Shown: positions 1-9,287 of the stretch, piece by piece | How the letters are laid out: each line of letters opens with the position of its first letter | Position numbering within the stretch: the stretch's first letter is position 1 | Origin: Mycobacterium sp. 852014-50255_SCH5639931 | GTDB lineage: Bacteria; Actinomycetota; Actinomycetes; Mycobacteriales; Mycobacteriaceae | Reading direction: 5' to 3' | Assembly: GCF_001665605.1 (NCBI RefSeq) | Contig: NZ_LZSV01000010.1 | Location: 124,001 to 188,000, forward strand | DNA: 64,000 nt | The notes under the pieces: generated by a model | The model's input: the letters and a program-made list of their open reading frames with translations, nothing else | Told to the model about the DNA's origin: nothing | Database searches by the model: none | Position numbers and translations under genes: made by a program

Positions 1-1195
1 ACTCACCGTCGAAGACCTCCAAAGGGTCAGCGACGACATCAGGGACGAGGTCTCGAACGTCGACGATTTCTTCCGTCCGATCAAGAGCTACTTCTATTGG
101 GAGAGACACTGTTTCGACATTCCCATCTGCTGGACGTTTCGTTCGCTGTTCGAGACCATCGATCAAATCGACAAGTTGGCCGACGACATCGCGGACGCGA
201 AGGTGTCTCTGCAGGAGGTGGACAAGACCTTCCCGCAGATCATCGCCCAACTGAAAGCCACCGCCGACGACACCGAGGCACTGCAGTCGAAGTTGGTCAA
301 CAGTTACGGATCCGCCGATCTGCAAACCGTCCAAACGGAGCAAACTTTCGATGATCTGATCAACGTCGGGAACGACTTCGACAAGTCCCGCAGCGACGAC
401 TTCTTCTACATCCCGCACGAGGGCTTCGACAACGACGACGTCAAGACGGGGATGAAGTTGATGATGTCGCCCGACGGCAAGGCGGCCCGGTTCATAGTCA
501 CCCACGAGGGCGACGCGATGGGCCCCGAGGGCGTGGAACACGTCGAACAGTTCCCCGACGCGATAAAGACGATCCTGAAAGAGACCTCGTTGGCCGGCGC
601 ACGGATTTACATCGGCGGTTCGGGGTCCAACGACAAGGACATCAAGGAATACGCGATGTCCGATCTCATGATCGCGGCAATCGCCGCCTTCGTGCTGATC
701 TTCTTGATCATGATGTTCATCACGCGAAGTCTGGTGGCGGCCTTGGTGATTCCCGGTACCGTGGCCTTCTCCTACGCCGGCGCGTTCGGCCTGTCCATAC
801 TTGTCTGGCAGCACCTGATCGGCCTGCACCTGCACTGGCTCGTTCTACCGCTGACGTTCATCATCCTGGTGGCGGTCGGGTCGGACTACAACCTGCTGCT
901 GATCAACAGGGTCAAAGAGGAGCTGCACGGCGGAATCCACACCGGTCTGATCCGCGCGCTCGGCAGCACGGGCGGTGTGGTGACATCGGCGGGCCTGGTC
1001 TTCGCCTTCACCATGCTGGCGATGCTCACCAGCGATCTCCGGACGATCGGCCAGGTGGGTTCGACCGTGTGCATCGGCCTGCTGCTCGACACGCTGATCG
1101 TGCGTTCGTTCGTGGTGCCGTGCATCCTGCGAATCCTTGGGCCGTGGTTCTGGTGGCCGACCCTGGTCCGCAGCCGTCCGGCGGTCGCGCGCTAG
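1..1195 (+). CDS. MmpL-family RND transporter, C-terminal part (start outside window)
   Basis: The frame is open from the window edge (first full codon at base 2), so about 397 C-terminal residues are present and the start is missing. The first ~200 residues are soluble and rich in Asp and Lys, as expected for the second periplasmic domain. From about base 655 five hydrophobic segments follow, ending in a short basic tail. The motif GSDYNLLL near base 880 matches the Asp-Tyr pair used for proton relay in MmpL proteins. MmpL proteins are proton-driven inner-membrane exporters of lipids or siderophores. The tail is short, unlike MmpL3, and the substrate cannot be told. The stop overlaps the end of the convergent SDR gene by 4 bp. 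Confidence 0.9.
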   Translation, partial: LTVEDLQRVSDDIRDEVSNVDDFFRPIKSYFYWERHCFDIPICWTFRSLFETIDQIDKLADDIADAKVSLQEVDKTFPQIIAQLKATADDTEALQSKLVNSYGSADLQTVQTEQTFDDLINVGNDFDKSRSDDFFYIPHEGFDNDDVKTGMKLMMSPDGKAARFIVTHEGDAMGPEGVEHVEQFPDAIKTILKETSLAGARIYIGGSGSNDKDIKEYAMSDLMIAAIAAFVLIFLIMMFITRSLVAALVIPGTVAFSYAGAFGLSILVWQHLIGLHLHWLVLPLTFIILVAVGSDYNLLLINRVKEELHGGIHTGLIRALGSTGGVVTSAGLVFAFTMLAMLTSDLRTIGQVGSTVCIGLLLDTLIVRSFVVPCILRILGPWFWWPTLVRSRPAVAR

Positions 1196-1932
1196 CCGGC
1201 GCCTTTGCCGTTGTCGACGCGATAGACGGCGCCGTGCACGGCGGCGGCGGCATCGCTGGCCAGGAAGGCGATCACGTTCGCCACATCGAGGGGCTGCATC
1301 ATGCCGCGTGGCGAGGCGGTGCGCATGATCAGCTCGTAGTTGGGGTTGTCCGGCGCGCTGAAATGTTCGATCTGCGGCGTGAGCATCCCGCCCGGGCATA
1401 TTGCGTTGACGCGCAAGCGATCCGCGGTGTACTCCACCGCCAGAGCGCGGGTAAGTCCGATCAGGCCGTGCTTTGCGGCGCAGTAGCCTGCCGAGTACGC
1501 CTGGCCCTCGACACCGGCGATGGAGCCGACGTTGACGATGTTCCCGCCCCGCTCCAGCAGGTGCGGCAACGCGGCCCGGCACAGGTAGAACGGCCCGTTC
1601 AGATTCACCGCAAGATCGTGCGCCCAGTCCTCATCGGTCATCGACTCCGTCCGACGCATCTGGTGGTGGCCGGCGACGTTGACCAGGACGTCGAGTCCGC
1701 CCAGCTCGCGCACGCACTGCTCGACCGCGTCGCGGCAGGCCTGCGCAGAGGAAACGTCGACCGATGCGTAGGAACCATGTTGGACGTCGGCGAATACCTC
1801 GGCCAAGCGTGCCGTATCCCGGCCGATGCCGAAAACCGTTGCGCCCTCGCGGGAGAACAGCCGAGCCGTCTCGGCGCCGAGGCCCGACGACGCTCCGGTC
1901 ACCAGGGCGACCTTGCCCTCTAGCGTTGACAT
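1192..1932 (-). CDS. Short-chain dehydrogenase/reductase (SDR)
   Basis: This is a 246-residue classical SDR. The cofactor motif TGASSGLG is at residues 12-19, NVAG near residue 88, and the catalytic Ser plus YCAAK (Tyr-x3-Lys) near residue 150. PGG follows the catalytic region as usual. The length is typical of NAD(P)-dependent SDRs that oxidise or reduce alcohol/keto groups in the cytosol. An acidic or basic residue that would settle NAD versus NADP preference is not clear. It stands alone, convergent with the mmpL gene. The substrate is unknown. Confidence 0.9.
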   Translation of the reverse strand: MSTLEGKVALVTGASSGLGAETARLFSREGATVFGIGRDTARLAEVFADVQHGSYASVDVSSAQACRDAVEQCVRELGGLDVLVNVAGHHQMRRTESMTDEDWAHDLAVNLNGPFYLCRAALPHLLERGGNIVNVGSIAGVEGQAYSAGYCAAKHGLIGLTRALAVEYTADRLRVNAICPGGMLTPQIEHFSAPDNPNYELIMRTASPRGMMQPLDVANVIAFLASDAAAAVHGAVYRVDNGKGAG

Positions 1933-1947
1933 ATCAGTCCGTGTCGC

Positions 1948-2190
1948 TCAATACCGCATCCGCGCAACGCCACCCCGCAGCAGCGCGAGGGGAGCAACGA
2001 ATCTTGGCCCCCACAAGGTCATCGCACGGCGTGCGGTTAACAACACGAGCAGACTGAGCGCGAGCCGCCCCAGGGCCACCCGGCTCGTTCGCCTTCTCCA
2101 GCTTGGCGGTCTCGCCCCCGCGCGTCGGCCGAAGTAATAGCCGACACACATCGCCATCGTCAACGCGGCGACTGCCGCGAGCACCGTCAT
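1948..2190 (-). CDS. Small conserved mycobacterial membrane protein
   Basis: An 80-residue protein with an N-terminal hydrophobic segment (VLAAVAALTMAMCVGYYFG), then a short basic stretch with Arg clusters (RRRTSRVALGR), then a second hydrophobic segment (LALSLLVLL). The basic loop suggests two membrane passes. I recognise the general pattern from small mycobacterial hypothetical proteins but know no function. The longer overlapping frame at 1934-2374 lacks such a pattern and was not chosen. It lies upstream of the SDR on the same strand with a gap of only 15 bp. Confidence 0.6.
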   Translation of the reverse strand: MTVLAAVAALTMAMCVGYYFGRRAGARPPSWRRRTSRVALGRLALSLLVLLTARRAMTLWGPRFVAPLALLRGGVARMRY

Positions 2191-2279
2191 GATGATGAGC
2201 GTTGTGCGTCACCGTCTCGGCGCGATCACGCGCGGGATACACCTTGGCCAAAATAACTGACCCAGGGACGGGTCCGCCG

Positions 2280-2609
2280 CTAATCGGTCTCGCTGATGAC
2301 ATAAACGGCGACATAGCCGATGGGGATGCCGGTCCAGGTCGCAATGCATTCGCGCGCCGCCAGTTCCACCGCACCCCGGCGGCTGGTCCGCGTGATCCTG
2401 CTGATCTCGGGAATCCGGATCATCCACCCGTCAGCGTCACGGGTGATTTCGACATCGAAGCACTGGCCGACCATGGGGCACTTCACACGGGGAACGGCCC
2501 GATGTGCACGGGCGCTGCGCAGTGATTGTCGGCGCAGCAGGGTGGGCTGAATGGGCATGGCTGCTTTCGGAGAGTCGCAATCAGAACCGCGGGCAAGAGT
2601 AATGCTCAT
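2280..2609 (-). CDS. HicB-like small protein (start uncertain)
   Basis: The last ~64 residues form a compact HicB-antitoxin-like fold: FDVEITRDADGWMIRIPEI, followed by an Ala/Arg-rich helix (VELAARECIA) and a short strand. The region before it (MSITLARG...) is less convincing, so the start may be the internal ATG at 2474, giving MVGQCFDVEI. No HicA-type partner with a conserved His is visible next to it. Solo HicB-like proteins of this kind are common in mycobacteria, and their role is not known to me. It is called a hypothetical protein with a HicB-like domain, not a toxin-antitoxin pair. Confidence 0.6.
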   Translation of the reverse strand: MSITLARGSDCDSPKAAMPIQPTLLRRQSLRSARAHRAVPRVKCPMVGQCFDVEITRDADGWMIRIPEISRITRTSRRGAVELAARECIATWTGIPIGYVAVYVISETD

Positions 2610-2683
2610 CGCGGCGAAAACCTAATCGGCAACCAGGCCGGCTCGCACCCGCTACGCACTCTCTACCAAGTCGTTGCCGGGAC

Positions 2684-3904
2684 TTAATCTCTCACGGCGA
2701 GCGCAATCCCCTGATCCGGGCGGCTCGGCGGAAACGCGGCGCGCTTCTCGATGGCTTCGCGGTAGGCATACACCCGGCCCGGGATCGTCCCGAGCACCGC
2801 GATGGTTCGACCGCCCCGGCCGTACGCGGCAACGAACTCCCAGCCGTCCGGATCGCCTTCGACGATCTCGATAACGTCGTAATCGGTTGGCACACCCAGC
2901 ATTTGCAGCTTGACGTCGTACTGATCGGACCAGAAGTATGGCACCTCGTCATAGGTCTCAGCGCCCGCCGGCCCCGCCAGCAGAGTCCGGGCCGCAGCCG
3001 CACCTTGACGGCCCGCGTCGTCCCAGTGCTCGGTCCGCAGGTGCCGTTCGTACAGCGGGTGCCACCACCGCGCGACATCGCCGGCGGCAACAACGGCGTC
3101 CCCGCCCTCGGCCGCACCCGTGGCGTCGCAGATCACGCCGTCGTCGACGCGCAATCCGGAGCCGTCCAGCCAGTCGGTGGCGGGAGTCACCCCGAGGCCG
3201 ACGACGACGAGATCGGCCGGAATTCGCGAGCCATCGGTGAGCCGAACACCCCGAACCCGGCCGTCACCCTCGAATTTTTCGACACCGACTCCGACCCGCA
3301 GCTCCACTCCGTGTTGACGATGCAACTCGGCCCAGCGCGGTGCCAGCTCCTTTCCCAGCGCGGACAGCAGCGGGCCGCTGGCCTTTTCGATCAGCACTAC
3401 GTCCAGGCCTATCGACCGGCAGCTAGCAGCGACCTCGGCGCCGATGAACCCGCCGCCGACGACCACGACCCGCGGGCGCGAACCGAGCCGGTCCCGGATG
3501 GCCAGGCAGTCGTCGACCGTGCGCAGCATCAGCACCCCTTCGGGAACCGGGCCGCCCGGCCATTCCCGGGGCACCGCCCCGCTGGCGACCACCAGTCCGT
3601 CGAACGGCAGCGAAAGGTCCTGCCCGTCGTCACGCACATGGACGGTGCGCGAGGACATGTCCAACCTGACGGCAGACGCGCCCCGCAACACACGCGCATC
3701 CATCTCGGATTGCGGCGCGAGGTCGACACCGGCCCGGTGGACCTTGCCGGTGAGGAACTTCTTCGACAGTGGCGGCCGATGGTAAGGGGCCTGCCGCTCG
3801 GCGCCCACGATGGTCAGGGCGCCGTCATAGCCCTCCTGACGCAACGTCTCCGCCGCTCGCGTGCCCGCCACGCCGGCACCGACAACCACGACGTTCTCCG
3901 GCAT
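2684..3904 (-). CDS. FAD-dependent ferredoxin reductase (BphA4/rubredoxin-reductase type)
   Basis: A 406-residue flavoprotein. An N-terminal FAD-binding Rossmann motif (VVVVGAGVAG, residues 5-14) and the PYHRPPLSKKFL segment mark the BphA4-like ferredoxin reductase family. A second Rossmann motif for NAD(P)H (VVVVGGGFIGAEVAA) lies near residue 146, and VVAAGDVARW near residue 270 is the usual FAD-contacting motif. The C-terminal domain is of the reductase type (EHWDDAGRQG). It should pass electrons from NAD(P)H to the ferredoxin encoded 3 bp upstream. With that ferredoxin and the PF10118 gene it forms a tight three-gene operon, so it likely feeds the PF10118 protein. Confidence 0.92.
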   Translation of the reverse strand: MPENVVVVGAGVAGTRAAETLRQEGYDGALTIVGAERQAPYHRPPLSKKFLTGKVHRAGVDLAPQSEMDARVLRGASAVRLDMSSRTVHVRDDGQDLSLPFDGLVVASGAVPREWPGGPVPEGVLMLRTVDDCLAIRDRLGSRPRVVVVGGGFIGAEVAASCRSIGLDVVLIEKASGPLLSALGKELAPRWAELHRQHGVELRVGVGVEKFEGDGRVRGVRLTDGSRIPADLVVVGLGVTPATDWLDGSGLRVDDGVICDATGAAEGGDAVVAAGDVARWWHPLYERHLRTEHWDDAGRQGAAAARTLLAGPAGAETYDEVPYFWSDQYDVKLQMLGVPTDYDVIEIVEGDPDGWEFVAAYGRGGRTIAVLGTIPGRVYAYREAIEKRAAFPPSRPDQGIALAVRD

Positions 3905-3907
3905 CGC

Positions 3908-4096
3908 TCAGTCCTTCACCGTGATTGCCTGTGTGGGACAAGACACCTCGGCGCCGATCAACTGCTGGCGCAGCTCCTCCGGCGCCTCCTCCTGCAGCAC
4001 GTGGAGACCGTCCTCGCGCACGTCGAACACGTCGTGGCAGATGCTCATGCATACGCCGTTGCCATCGCAGGTGTCTAGATCTACCGAAACCTTCAT
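3908..4096 (-). CDS. Small ferredoxin, P450/oxygenase type [3Fe-4S]
   Basis: A 62-residue ferredoxin. Cysteines occur as C10-x5-C16-x3-C20 and a distal SCP (C53). The position that would hold the extra cluster Cys carries Asn (CDGNGVCMSIC), the pattern of actinobacterial [3Fe-4S] ferredoxins that serve P450s and other oxygenases. The ATG overlaps the stop of the upstream PF10118 gene (ATGA at 4093-4096), and the reductase gene follows after 3 bp. It most likely carries single electrons from the reductase to the PF10118 protein, which is inferred from the operon. Confidence 0.93.
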   Translation of the reverse strand: MKVSVDLDTCDGNGVCMSICHDVFDVREDGLHVLQEEAPEELRQQLIGAEVSCPTQAITVKD

Positions 4097-5058
4097 CGCA
4101 CCTTCGCCTTTCGTGCCCCGTTGCCGGAAGTCTCGATCCCTTGAGATTGATCCGGTGACTTCCCTTTGGATCGCGCCCGCTCCTGGGCGGCCTTCGCCAC
4201 CGGCGAATACGCCAGGTAGTCGATCGCCATCTGGGTGTCCGCCTCGTCGTTGGGATGATGGCTGGGCCTCATGTACCGGACGGGTGTCGTCACCATCAGC
4301 TTCCACGGGCCCGGCAACCGGTACTCGCGGGCGGCCCAGAGCCAGTCCCGCCAGCGCCACTTGCGGTCGATCGTCGGGTCTTGGGCCATCAGGTAACGAG
4401 CCCCCGCGACCCACCAACCGATGAACAGCGGCGAGACGAACAACATCGAGAACGCCCTGATCAAGTAATTCCCGGAGACGTGCTGGTAGACGTCGAACAC
4501 CAGCGAGCGGTGCTCGACCTCCTCGGCACCATGCCAACGCAGTAGGTCAAGCATCATGGGGTCGGCCTTCGCGTAGTCCAGACCTCGGTTCGTCAGCACC
4601 CACTGGCCCAACATCGCGGTGTAATGTTCCAGCGCGGCCACATCGGCCAGCCGCCGATACAGCCACCACCGCTTCATGGCCGGCGGAAACCACTTGGGCG
4701 GGTCGCCCAGCGTCATCGACAACAGCCTCCCGAGCCGATCGGTGTACGGCTTGGTGTCGATGCCCTGCTCGGCGAGGTGGTCGAGCACCACCTGGTGCGC
4801 CCAGGCATGCCAGGACTCCTGCTGGATAAACGGCTTGATCGCCGCCTCCAGCTCCGGATCATCGACCAGCGATGACGCCTCGAGAACGGCCTTGATGAAG
4901 TGGCGCTCGCCCTCGGGCAGCAGCAGGTGCAAAACATTGATCATGTGCGTGGAGAACGGGTCGTCTGGCACCCAGTGCAGAGGTGTCTGCGACCAGTCGA
5001 ACCGGACCATGCGGCGATACATGGGGTGTCCATCGTGATGAAGTTGGACCTCGGGCAT
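4093..5058 (-). CDS. PF10118 'metal-dependent hydrolase' family protein, ferritin-like diiron candidate
   Basis: A 321-residue protein of the family annotated as predicted metal-dependent hydrolase (PF10118). The ATG at 5058 is preceded by a strong GGGAGGGAG ribosome site; the ATG 36 bp further upstream is less well placed. Candidate metal ligands are repeated E/H motifs on helices: EGERHFIKA, QQESWHAWAH (E-x2-H), ALEHYTA and GAEEVEHRSL (E-x2-H). This looks like a diiron four-helix arrangement. Together with the ferredoxin and its reductase this suggests an O2-activating oxygenase or desaturase rather than a hydrolase, which is inference from motifs and operon. A hydrophobic stretch (FSMLFVSPLFIGWWVAG) suggests membrane contact. 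Confidence 0.85.
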   Translation of the reverse strand: MPEVQLHHDGHPMYRRMVRFDWSQTPLHWVPDDPFSTHMINVLHLLLPEGERHFIKAVLEASSLVDDPELEAAIKPFIQQESWHAWAHQVVLDHLAEQGIDTKPYTDRLGRLLSMTLGDPPKWFPPAMKRWWLYRRLADVAALEHYTAMLGQWVLTNRGLDYAKADPMMLDLLRWHGAEEVEHRSLVFDVYQHVSGNYLIRAFSMLFVSPLFIGWWVAGARYLMAQDPTIDRKWRWRDWLWAAREYRLPGPWKLMVTTPVRYMRPSHHPNDEADTQMAIDYLAYSPVAKAAQERARSKGKSPDQSQGIETSGNGARKAKVR

Positions 5059-5152
5059 CAGAAGCTCCCTCCCGCCGACAGGCCATGCGGGCATCGATTC
5101 TCTGCGAACAACCGTTCACTCGGCCGCGTACCCACCCGGGGCGCCGGTTATG

Positions 5153-5167
5153 CGTACCGGTGGTACG
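5153..5167. promoter_or_regulatory. Inverted repeat between divergent genes
   Basis: CGTACC-GGT-GGTACG is a perfect repeat with 6-bp arms. It lies between the redox operon (leftward, starting at 5058) and the DUF1906 gene (rightward, starting at 5304). Its position suits an operator or a short hairpin. No regulator gene adjoins it. Confidence 0.3.
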
Positions 5168-5303
5168 AGGTTCCTGAGAGTTGCTGCCGCTCGTCGCCGG
5201 CGCTTCAGCCATGGACTCGACACGATGAACCGCAGAAACCGATTTGATATCGACTTCTACGCGCCACTTATGTTGACAAAAGTCACAAATTTAACATCAC
5301 GCG

Positions 5304-6125
5304 ATGCAGAAATTGTCGGCGAATGTGCGGCGACCGCGCCCCATTCCCCGGCGCGACTTATTGCGCTACGCCATTGCTATGTCTGCACTGCCGGCGTGGT
5401 ATGCGGCATCGGCAAGTGTCGCCGTCGCTACGGCGGATGCCGTCCCTACGACGCCTGCCACCACTCCCAAACTGATCGACTTCGCCATGCGCCAAATTCC
5501 AGCGGAGCACATCCGAGCGGCCGGCTACGCCGGGGTCATCAACTACGTGTCGCTCTCGCGTCCGGGCTCGTCGATGGGCGCCAAGCCGATCACGCGGCCT
5601 TACGCCGAGCAGCTGTCCGCTGCTGGGCTGATAATCGTCAGCAACTACCAATACGGCAAGCCGGGCGGGACGGCACCATCGGACTTCAGGCGCGGGTTCG
5701 AGGGCGGCGTCGCCGATGCGCGCACCGCCTGGAAGTTGCATACCGCGGCGGGTGGCGGTCAGAGCGCCCCGATCTTCTTCAGCGTCGACGAAGACATCAA
5801 CCACGACACCTGGAATAACCTGGCGCTCAAGTGGTTTCGCGGAATCAATTCGGTGCTGGGAGTGCAGCGCACCGGCGTCTACGGCGGTATCGACGTGTGC
5901 CAGTGGGCCGCCGCCGACGGCGTCATCGGCAATTCGCGCACCCCCGGCCACCGGTGGGCCTGGCAAACCAAGGCGTGGTCCGGCGGCAAGGTCGACCCTG
6001 CCGCCGTTCTCTACCAACGCGTTGTGAGTACCGCGTCGAATCCTGGCCCAGTAGTCGGGGGACTCGAAGTCGACGTCAACGACGTCCTCGCCGGGGATTG
6101 CGGCCAGTGGAACCTGCATCGGTGA
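5304..6125 (+). CDS. Tat-exported DUF1906 (Rv2525c-like) glycoside-hydrolase-like protein
   Basis: A 273-residue protein with a twin-arginine signal (RRDLLRYAIAMSALPAWYAA, residues ~16-35) and a likely cleavage near residue 46. The mature part shows the DUF1906 fold: IDFAMRQIP, GYAGVINYVSLS, IVSNYQYG, FFSVDEDIN and GVYGGIDVCQ. The family resembles GH25-like barrels and includes Rv2525c, a Tat substrate linked to cell-wall homeostasis. The acidic pair in SVDED is the probable active-site region. The ATG at 5304 has no obvious ribosome site; a TTGACA-like element lies at 5273, so a very short leader is possible. The next ATG would lose the twin arginines. Confidence 0.85.
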   Translation: MQKLSANVRRPRPIPRRDLLRYAIAMSALPAWYAASASVAVATADAVPTTPATTPKLIDFAMRQIPAEHIRAAGYAGVINYVSLSRPGSSMGAKPITRPYAEQLSAAGLIIVSNYQYGKPGGTAPSDFRRGFEGGVADARTAWKLHTAAGGGQSAPIFFSVDEDINHDTWNNLALKWFRGINSVLGVQRTGVYGGIDVCQWAAADGVIGNSRTPGHRWAWQTKAWSGGKVDPAAVLYQRVVSTASNPGPVVGGLEVDVNDVLAGDCGQWNLHR

Positions 6126-6157
6126 GCGCGGGTGTCGTGGCACCTCCGAATATCCGG

Positions 6158-6230
6158 TGGAGCTAAGGGGACTCGAACCCCTGACCCCCACACTGCCAGT
6201 GTGGTGCGCTACCAGCTGCGCCATAGCCCC
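6158..6230 (-). tRNA. tRNA-Ala (anticodon GGC)
   Basis: On the minus strand GGGGCTA pairs with TAGCTCC (one G-U pair) as the acceptor stem. The D arm reads GCGC..TGGTA..GCGC, and the anticodon arm is CCACA-CTGGCAG-TGTGG with anticodon GGC at 6195-6197. The T arm is AGGGG-TTCGAGT-CCCCT. The discriminator is A, and CCA is not encoded. It lies just downstream of the MFS gene on the same strand. Confidence 0.97.
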
Positions 6231-6283
6231 AAGTCGTGCCAGTCGAAGCTACACCACTGGCAACCGTCCTTCAAAGTTGCTGC

Positions 6284-7549
6284 TCAGGCAGCTTCGACGT
6301 CCGCCTCAGTCTCCACCAGGCCGGACGCCCGATCGGGCCCCAACCGAGTCTCCGGCGCCATGACCCAACCGACGGCGGCGACCAGCAAGACAATCCCGCT
6401 GATGCCGAAGCCCCAGCCGAAGCTCAGTTTCTCGGCCGCCCAACCGACCGTCACGGAGCCGACGATGGCGCCCAGATCGGACAGCATCTGCACCGCCGCC
6501 ACCGGCATTCCCGCACGCGCCTCGCTGCCGAGAATGTCCGCCACCGCGGCCTGCATCGGGGACATGAAAATGCCTGTGGTCGCACCCGATACCGCCGCCG
6601 CGATCATGAACGCCGGCAACGACGACACGACTCCCAATGCGGCGGTCGCGACGCCCGACGTTGCCAGGCCGATGATCAACAAGGTCCGCCGACCCATCCG
6701 GTCGGACAGGTAGCCGCTGGGGATGACGGCCAGGGCGTTGCCGCCTGCGAACGCCGCAAGCGCCACCCCGATGACGCCGACGCTTTCGCCCATGACGTCG
6801 GAGAGGAACAGCGGCACCAGCGCGACGCGTAGACCGAACGCCGCCCAGCCGGTCGCGAAATTGGACAGCAGCGCCGACCAATACGCGCGGGAGCGCAGCG
6901 CCTGCCGCATCGTCACCGTTGACCGGGTCGGCGGCGGGGGTGCCGCCAGCTCCGAATGCTTCAGCCCGTAGAACAACACCACGGCCACCCCCAGCATCGC
7001 GATGCCGTACACGATGAATGGAGCGGTCAGCCCCCAGCCCGCGGTCAGGCCACCGATCGCCGGCCCACCGACCGCACCCACCATGAACGACGTGGTGAAC
7101 ATCCCCGCGATCCGCCCCCGGGCATCGGGCGGGCTGATGTGGATCATCAGCCCCAACGCCGATACGTAGAACATCGTCGAGCCGACACCGCTGATGGCGC
7201 GGAACATCAGCAATTGCCAATACGTCTGCGAATACGCACAGGCGATGGTGGACAACGCGACGATCAGCAAACCACCGATGTAAATCCGCCGCTCGCCCAA
7301 CCGCTGCACCAGCACCCCGCTGACCGGGGCGAAACACAGGCGGCTCAACGAAAAGACGGTGACCAAGAAAGTCACCGCCTTGATGCTGACCCCGAAGGTA
7401 TGGGCGAATGCGGGCATCGCCGGCGAAATGACCCCGTACCCAAGCGCGACCATGACATTCGCCCAGCTCAGGATCCAGACTTCGCGCGGGAGCCGCGGAG
7501 AGCGGGAACCACGTTCTCCCGAACGGGTAAGCCTGAGGGAAAACGTCAC
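6284..7549 (-). CDS. MFS transporter
   Basis: A 421-residue protein with about 12 hydrophobic segments in two halves. The loop-2 signature of the major facilitator superfamily appears as [16 protein letters not shown] and, in the second half, as [13 protein letters not shown]. Segment 5 has the GxxxGPxxGG pattern typical of drug exporters ([10 protein letters not shown]). It is an inner-membrane secondary transporter, probably an exporter. The start is GTG at 7549, overlapping the pgm stop by 4 bp (GTGA), so the two genes are translationally coupled. The substrate is unknown. Confidence 0.92.
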   Translation of the reverse strand: MTFSLRLTRSGERGSRSPRLPREVWILSWANVMVALGYGVISPAMPAFAHTFGVSIKAVTFLVTVFSLSRLCFAPVSGVLVQRLGERRIYIGGLLIVALSTIACAYSQTYWQLLMFRAISGVGSTMFYVSALGLMIHISPPDARGRIAGMFTTSFMVGAVGGPAIGGLTAGWGLTAPFIVYGIAMLGVAVVLFYGLKHSELAAPPPPTRSTVTMRQALRSRAYWSALLSNFATGWAAFGLRVALVPLFLSDVMGESVGVIGVALAAFAGGNALAVIPSGYLSDRMGRRTLLIIGLATSGVATAALGVVSSLPAFMIAAAVSGATTGIFMSPMQAAVADILGSEARAGMPVAAVQMLSDLGAIVGSVTVGWAAEKLSFGWGFGISGIVLLVAAVGWVMAPETRLGPDRASGLVETEADVEAA

Positions 7550-9183
7550 CCAATGACTTTATTAACCACCTCGCGCGCGGCTTCCTGCACCTCCGCCAAA
7601 TGCTCGGGGCCATTGAAGGATTCCGCGTAGATCTTGTACACGTCCTCGGTGCCCGACGGCCGCGCGGCAAACCATGCGTTGGCCGTCGTCACCTTCAATC
7701 CGCCCAGCGCCGCGCCGTTGCCGGGCGCGGCGGTGAGTTTCGCGGTGATCGGCTCGCCGGCTACCTCGGTGGCGGTCACCTGTTCGGGCGAGAGCTTGGC
7801 CAGCCGGGCTTTCTGGTCGCGATCGGCGGGCGCGTCGACCCGGGCGTAGAACGGCGTGCCGTATTCGGCGGTCAGCTCCTGGTAGCGCTGCGAGGGGGTC
7901 AATCCGGTGACGGCCAGGATCTCAGAGGCCAGCAGCGCCAGGATGATGCCGTCCTTGTCGGTGGTCCACACCGAGCCGTCGCGCCGCAGGAACGACGCCC
8001 CCGCCGACTCCTCGCCGCCGAAGCCGATGGTGCCGCCGATCAGGCCGTCGACAAACCACTTGAACCCGACCGGTACCTCGACGAGCTTGCGGCCGATGCC
8101 GGCGACCACCCGGTCGATGATCGACGAACTGACCGCGGTCTTCCCCACGGCGATGCCCTCGGGCCACGACGGCCGGTGCGTGTAGAGGTAGTCGATGGCC
8201 ACCGCCAGGTAGTGGTTGGGATTCAGCAACCCTTCGTCGGGCGTGACGATGCCGTGGCGGTCGGAGTCCGCGTCGTTGCCTGTGGCGATCTGGTAGCGGT
8301 CGCAGGTGGCGATCAGCGAAATGAGCCCAGCCATCGCATCGGGCGAGCTGCAGTCCATCCGGATCTTGCCGTCGTGATCGAGCGTCATGAACCGCCAGGT
8401 CGCGTCGACCAGCGGGTTGACGACGGTCAGGTCCAGACGGTGCCGCTGCGCGATCTCACCCCAGTAGTCGACGCTCGCCCCGCCGAGCGGGTCCGCCCCG
8501 ATCCGCACGTCGGCCGCGCGGATCGCATCGATGTCGACCACGTTGGGCAGGTCGTCGACATAGTTGCCGAGGTAGTCGTGGCGCTGGACGGCCCGCAGCG
8601 CCTGGGCCAGCGCCACCCGCTTCACCCCGGCGCCATCGCGCAGAATTTCGTTGGCGCGCTTGGCGATTGCGTTGGTCGCGTCGGTGTCCGCCGGCCCGCC
8701 GTTGGGCGGGTTGTACTTGAATCCGCCGTCCGGCGGCGGGTTGTGCGACGGCGTCACGACGATCCCGTCGGCCAGCGCTCCGGTGCGACCGCGGTTGTAG
8801 CTGAGGATGGCGTGGCTCACCGCCGGCGTCGGGGTGTAGCGATCGCGGGAGTCGACGACGGCCTCTACATCATTGGCCGCCAATACTTCCAGCGCCGACA
8901 CCCACGCCGGCTCGGAAAGACCGTGGGTGTCACGGCCGATGAACAACGGCCCAGTGGCGCCGTGGGCGGCGCGGTATTCGACGATGGCTTGGGTGATGGC
9001 CAGGATGTGGGCCTCGTTGAAGGCCCCGTTGAGCGCGGACCCGCGGTGGCCCGACGTGCCGAACACCACCTGCTGGGCGACGTCGTCGACATCGGGCTGG
9101 ACCGAGTAGTAGGCCGTCACCAGGTGAGGCAAATCGACAAGGTCTTCGGGCTGGGCCGGCTGACCGGCGCGGGGGTGGGCCAT
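7546..9183 (-). CDS. pgm: Phosphoglucomutase, alpha-D-glucose type
   Basis: A 545-residue enzyme that interconverts glucose-1-P and glucose-6-P and so links central metabolism to trehalose, glycogen and wall polysaccharides. The catalytic phosphoserine loop is TPSHNPP (near residue 145). The Mg-binding loop is [10 protein letters not shown], the sugar-binding loop GFGGEESAG and the phosphate-binding loop RPSGTED. The order and length match the family. The ATG at 9183 starts [11 protein letters not shown]; the 37 codons upstream to 9294 do not look coding. The divergent crcB pair follows the order I recall for M. tuberculosis pgmA-crcB-crcB. Confidence 0.97.
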   Translation of the reverse strand: MAHPRAGQPAQPEDLVDLPHLVTAYYSVQPDVDDVAQQVVFGTSGHRGSALNGAFNEAHILAITQAIVEYRAAHGATGPLFIGRDTHGLSEPAWVSALEVLAANDVEAVVDSRDRYTPTPAVSHAILSYNRGRTGALADGIVVTPSHNPPPDGGFKYNPPNGGPADTDATNAIAKRANEILRDGAGVKRVALAQALRAVQRHDYLGNYVDDLPNVVDIDAIRAADVRIGADPLGGASVDYWGEIAQRHRLDLTVVNPLVDATWRFMTLDHDGKIRMDCSSPDAMAGLISLIATCDRYQIATGNDADSDRHGIVTPDEGLLNPNHYLAVAIDYLYTHRPSWPEGIAVGKTAVSSSIIDRVVAGIGRKLVEVPVGFKWFVDGLIGGTIGFGGEESAGASFLRRDGSVWTTDKDGIILALLASEILAVTGLTPSQRYQELTAEYGTPFYARVDAPADRDQKARLAKLSPEQVTATEVAGEPITAKLTAAPGNGAALGGLKVTTANAWFAARPSGTEDVYKIYAESFNGPEHLAEVQEAAREVVNKVIG

Positions 9184-9287
9184 GGTTCTCAATTCTGCCC
9201 GTGGCGCACCTCCCTGACTTGTCAGGTACTTTTCTGACGTCCCGGATTCACCCACCCGTAAGTCCTGGCAAGGGGAAGGGATCACGC

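Noticed and set aside
2280..2609. HicAB toxin-antitoxin pair
   Set aside because: A HicB-like domain is present but no HicA-like partner lies on either side.
7600..9237. 545-codon frame opposite pgm
   Set aside because: Mirror of the phosphoglucomutase gene. The composition (Gly/Arg/Val/Asp) is that of an antisense shadow.
9184..9287. Fluoride riboswitch before crcB1
   Set aside because: The pseudoknot consensus is not visible in the 100 bp upstream.
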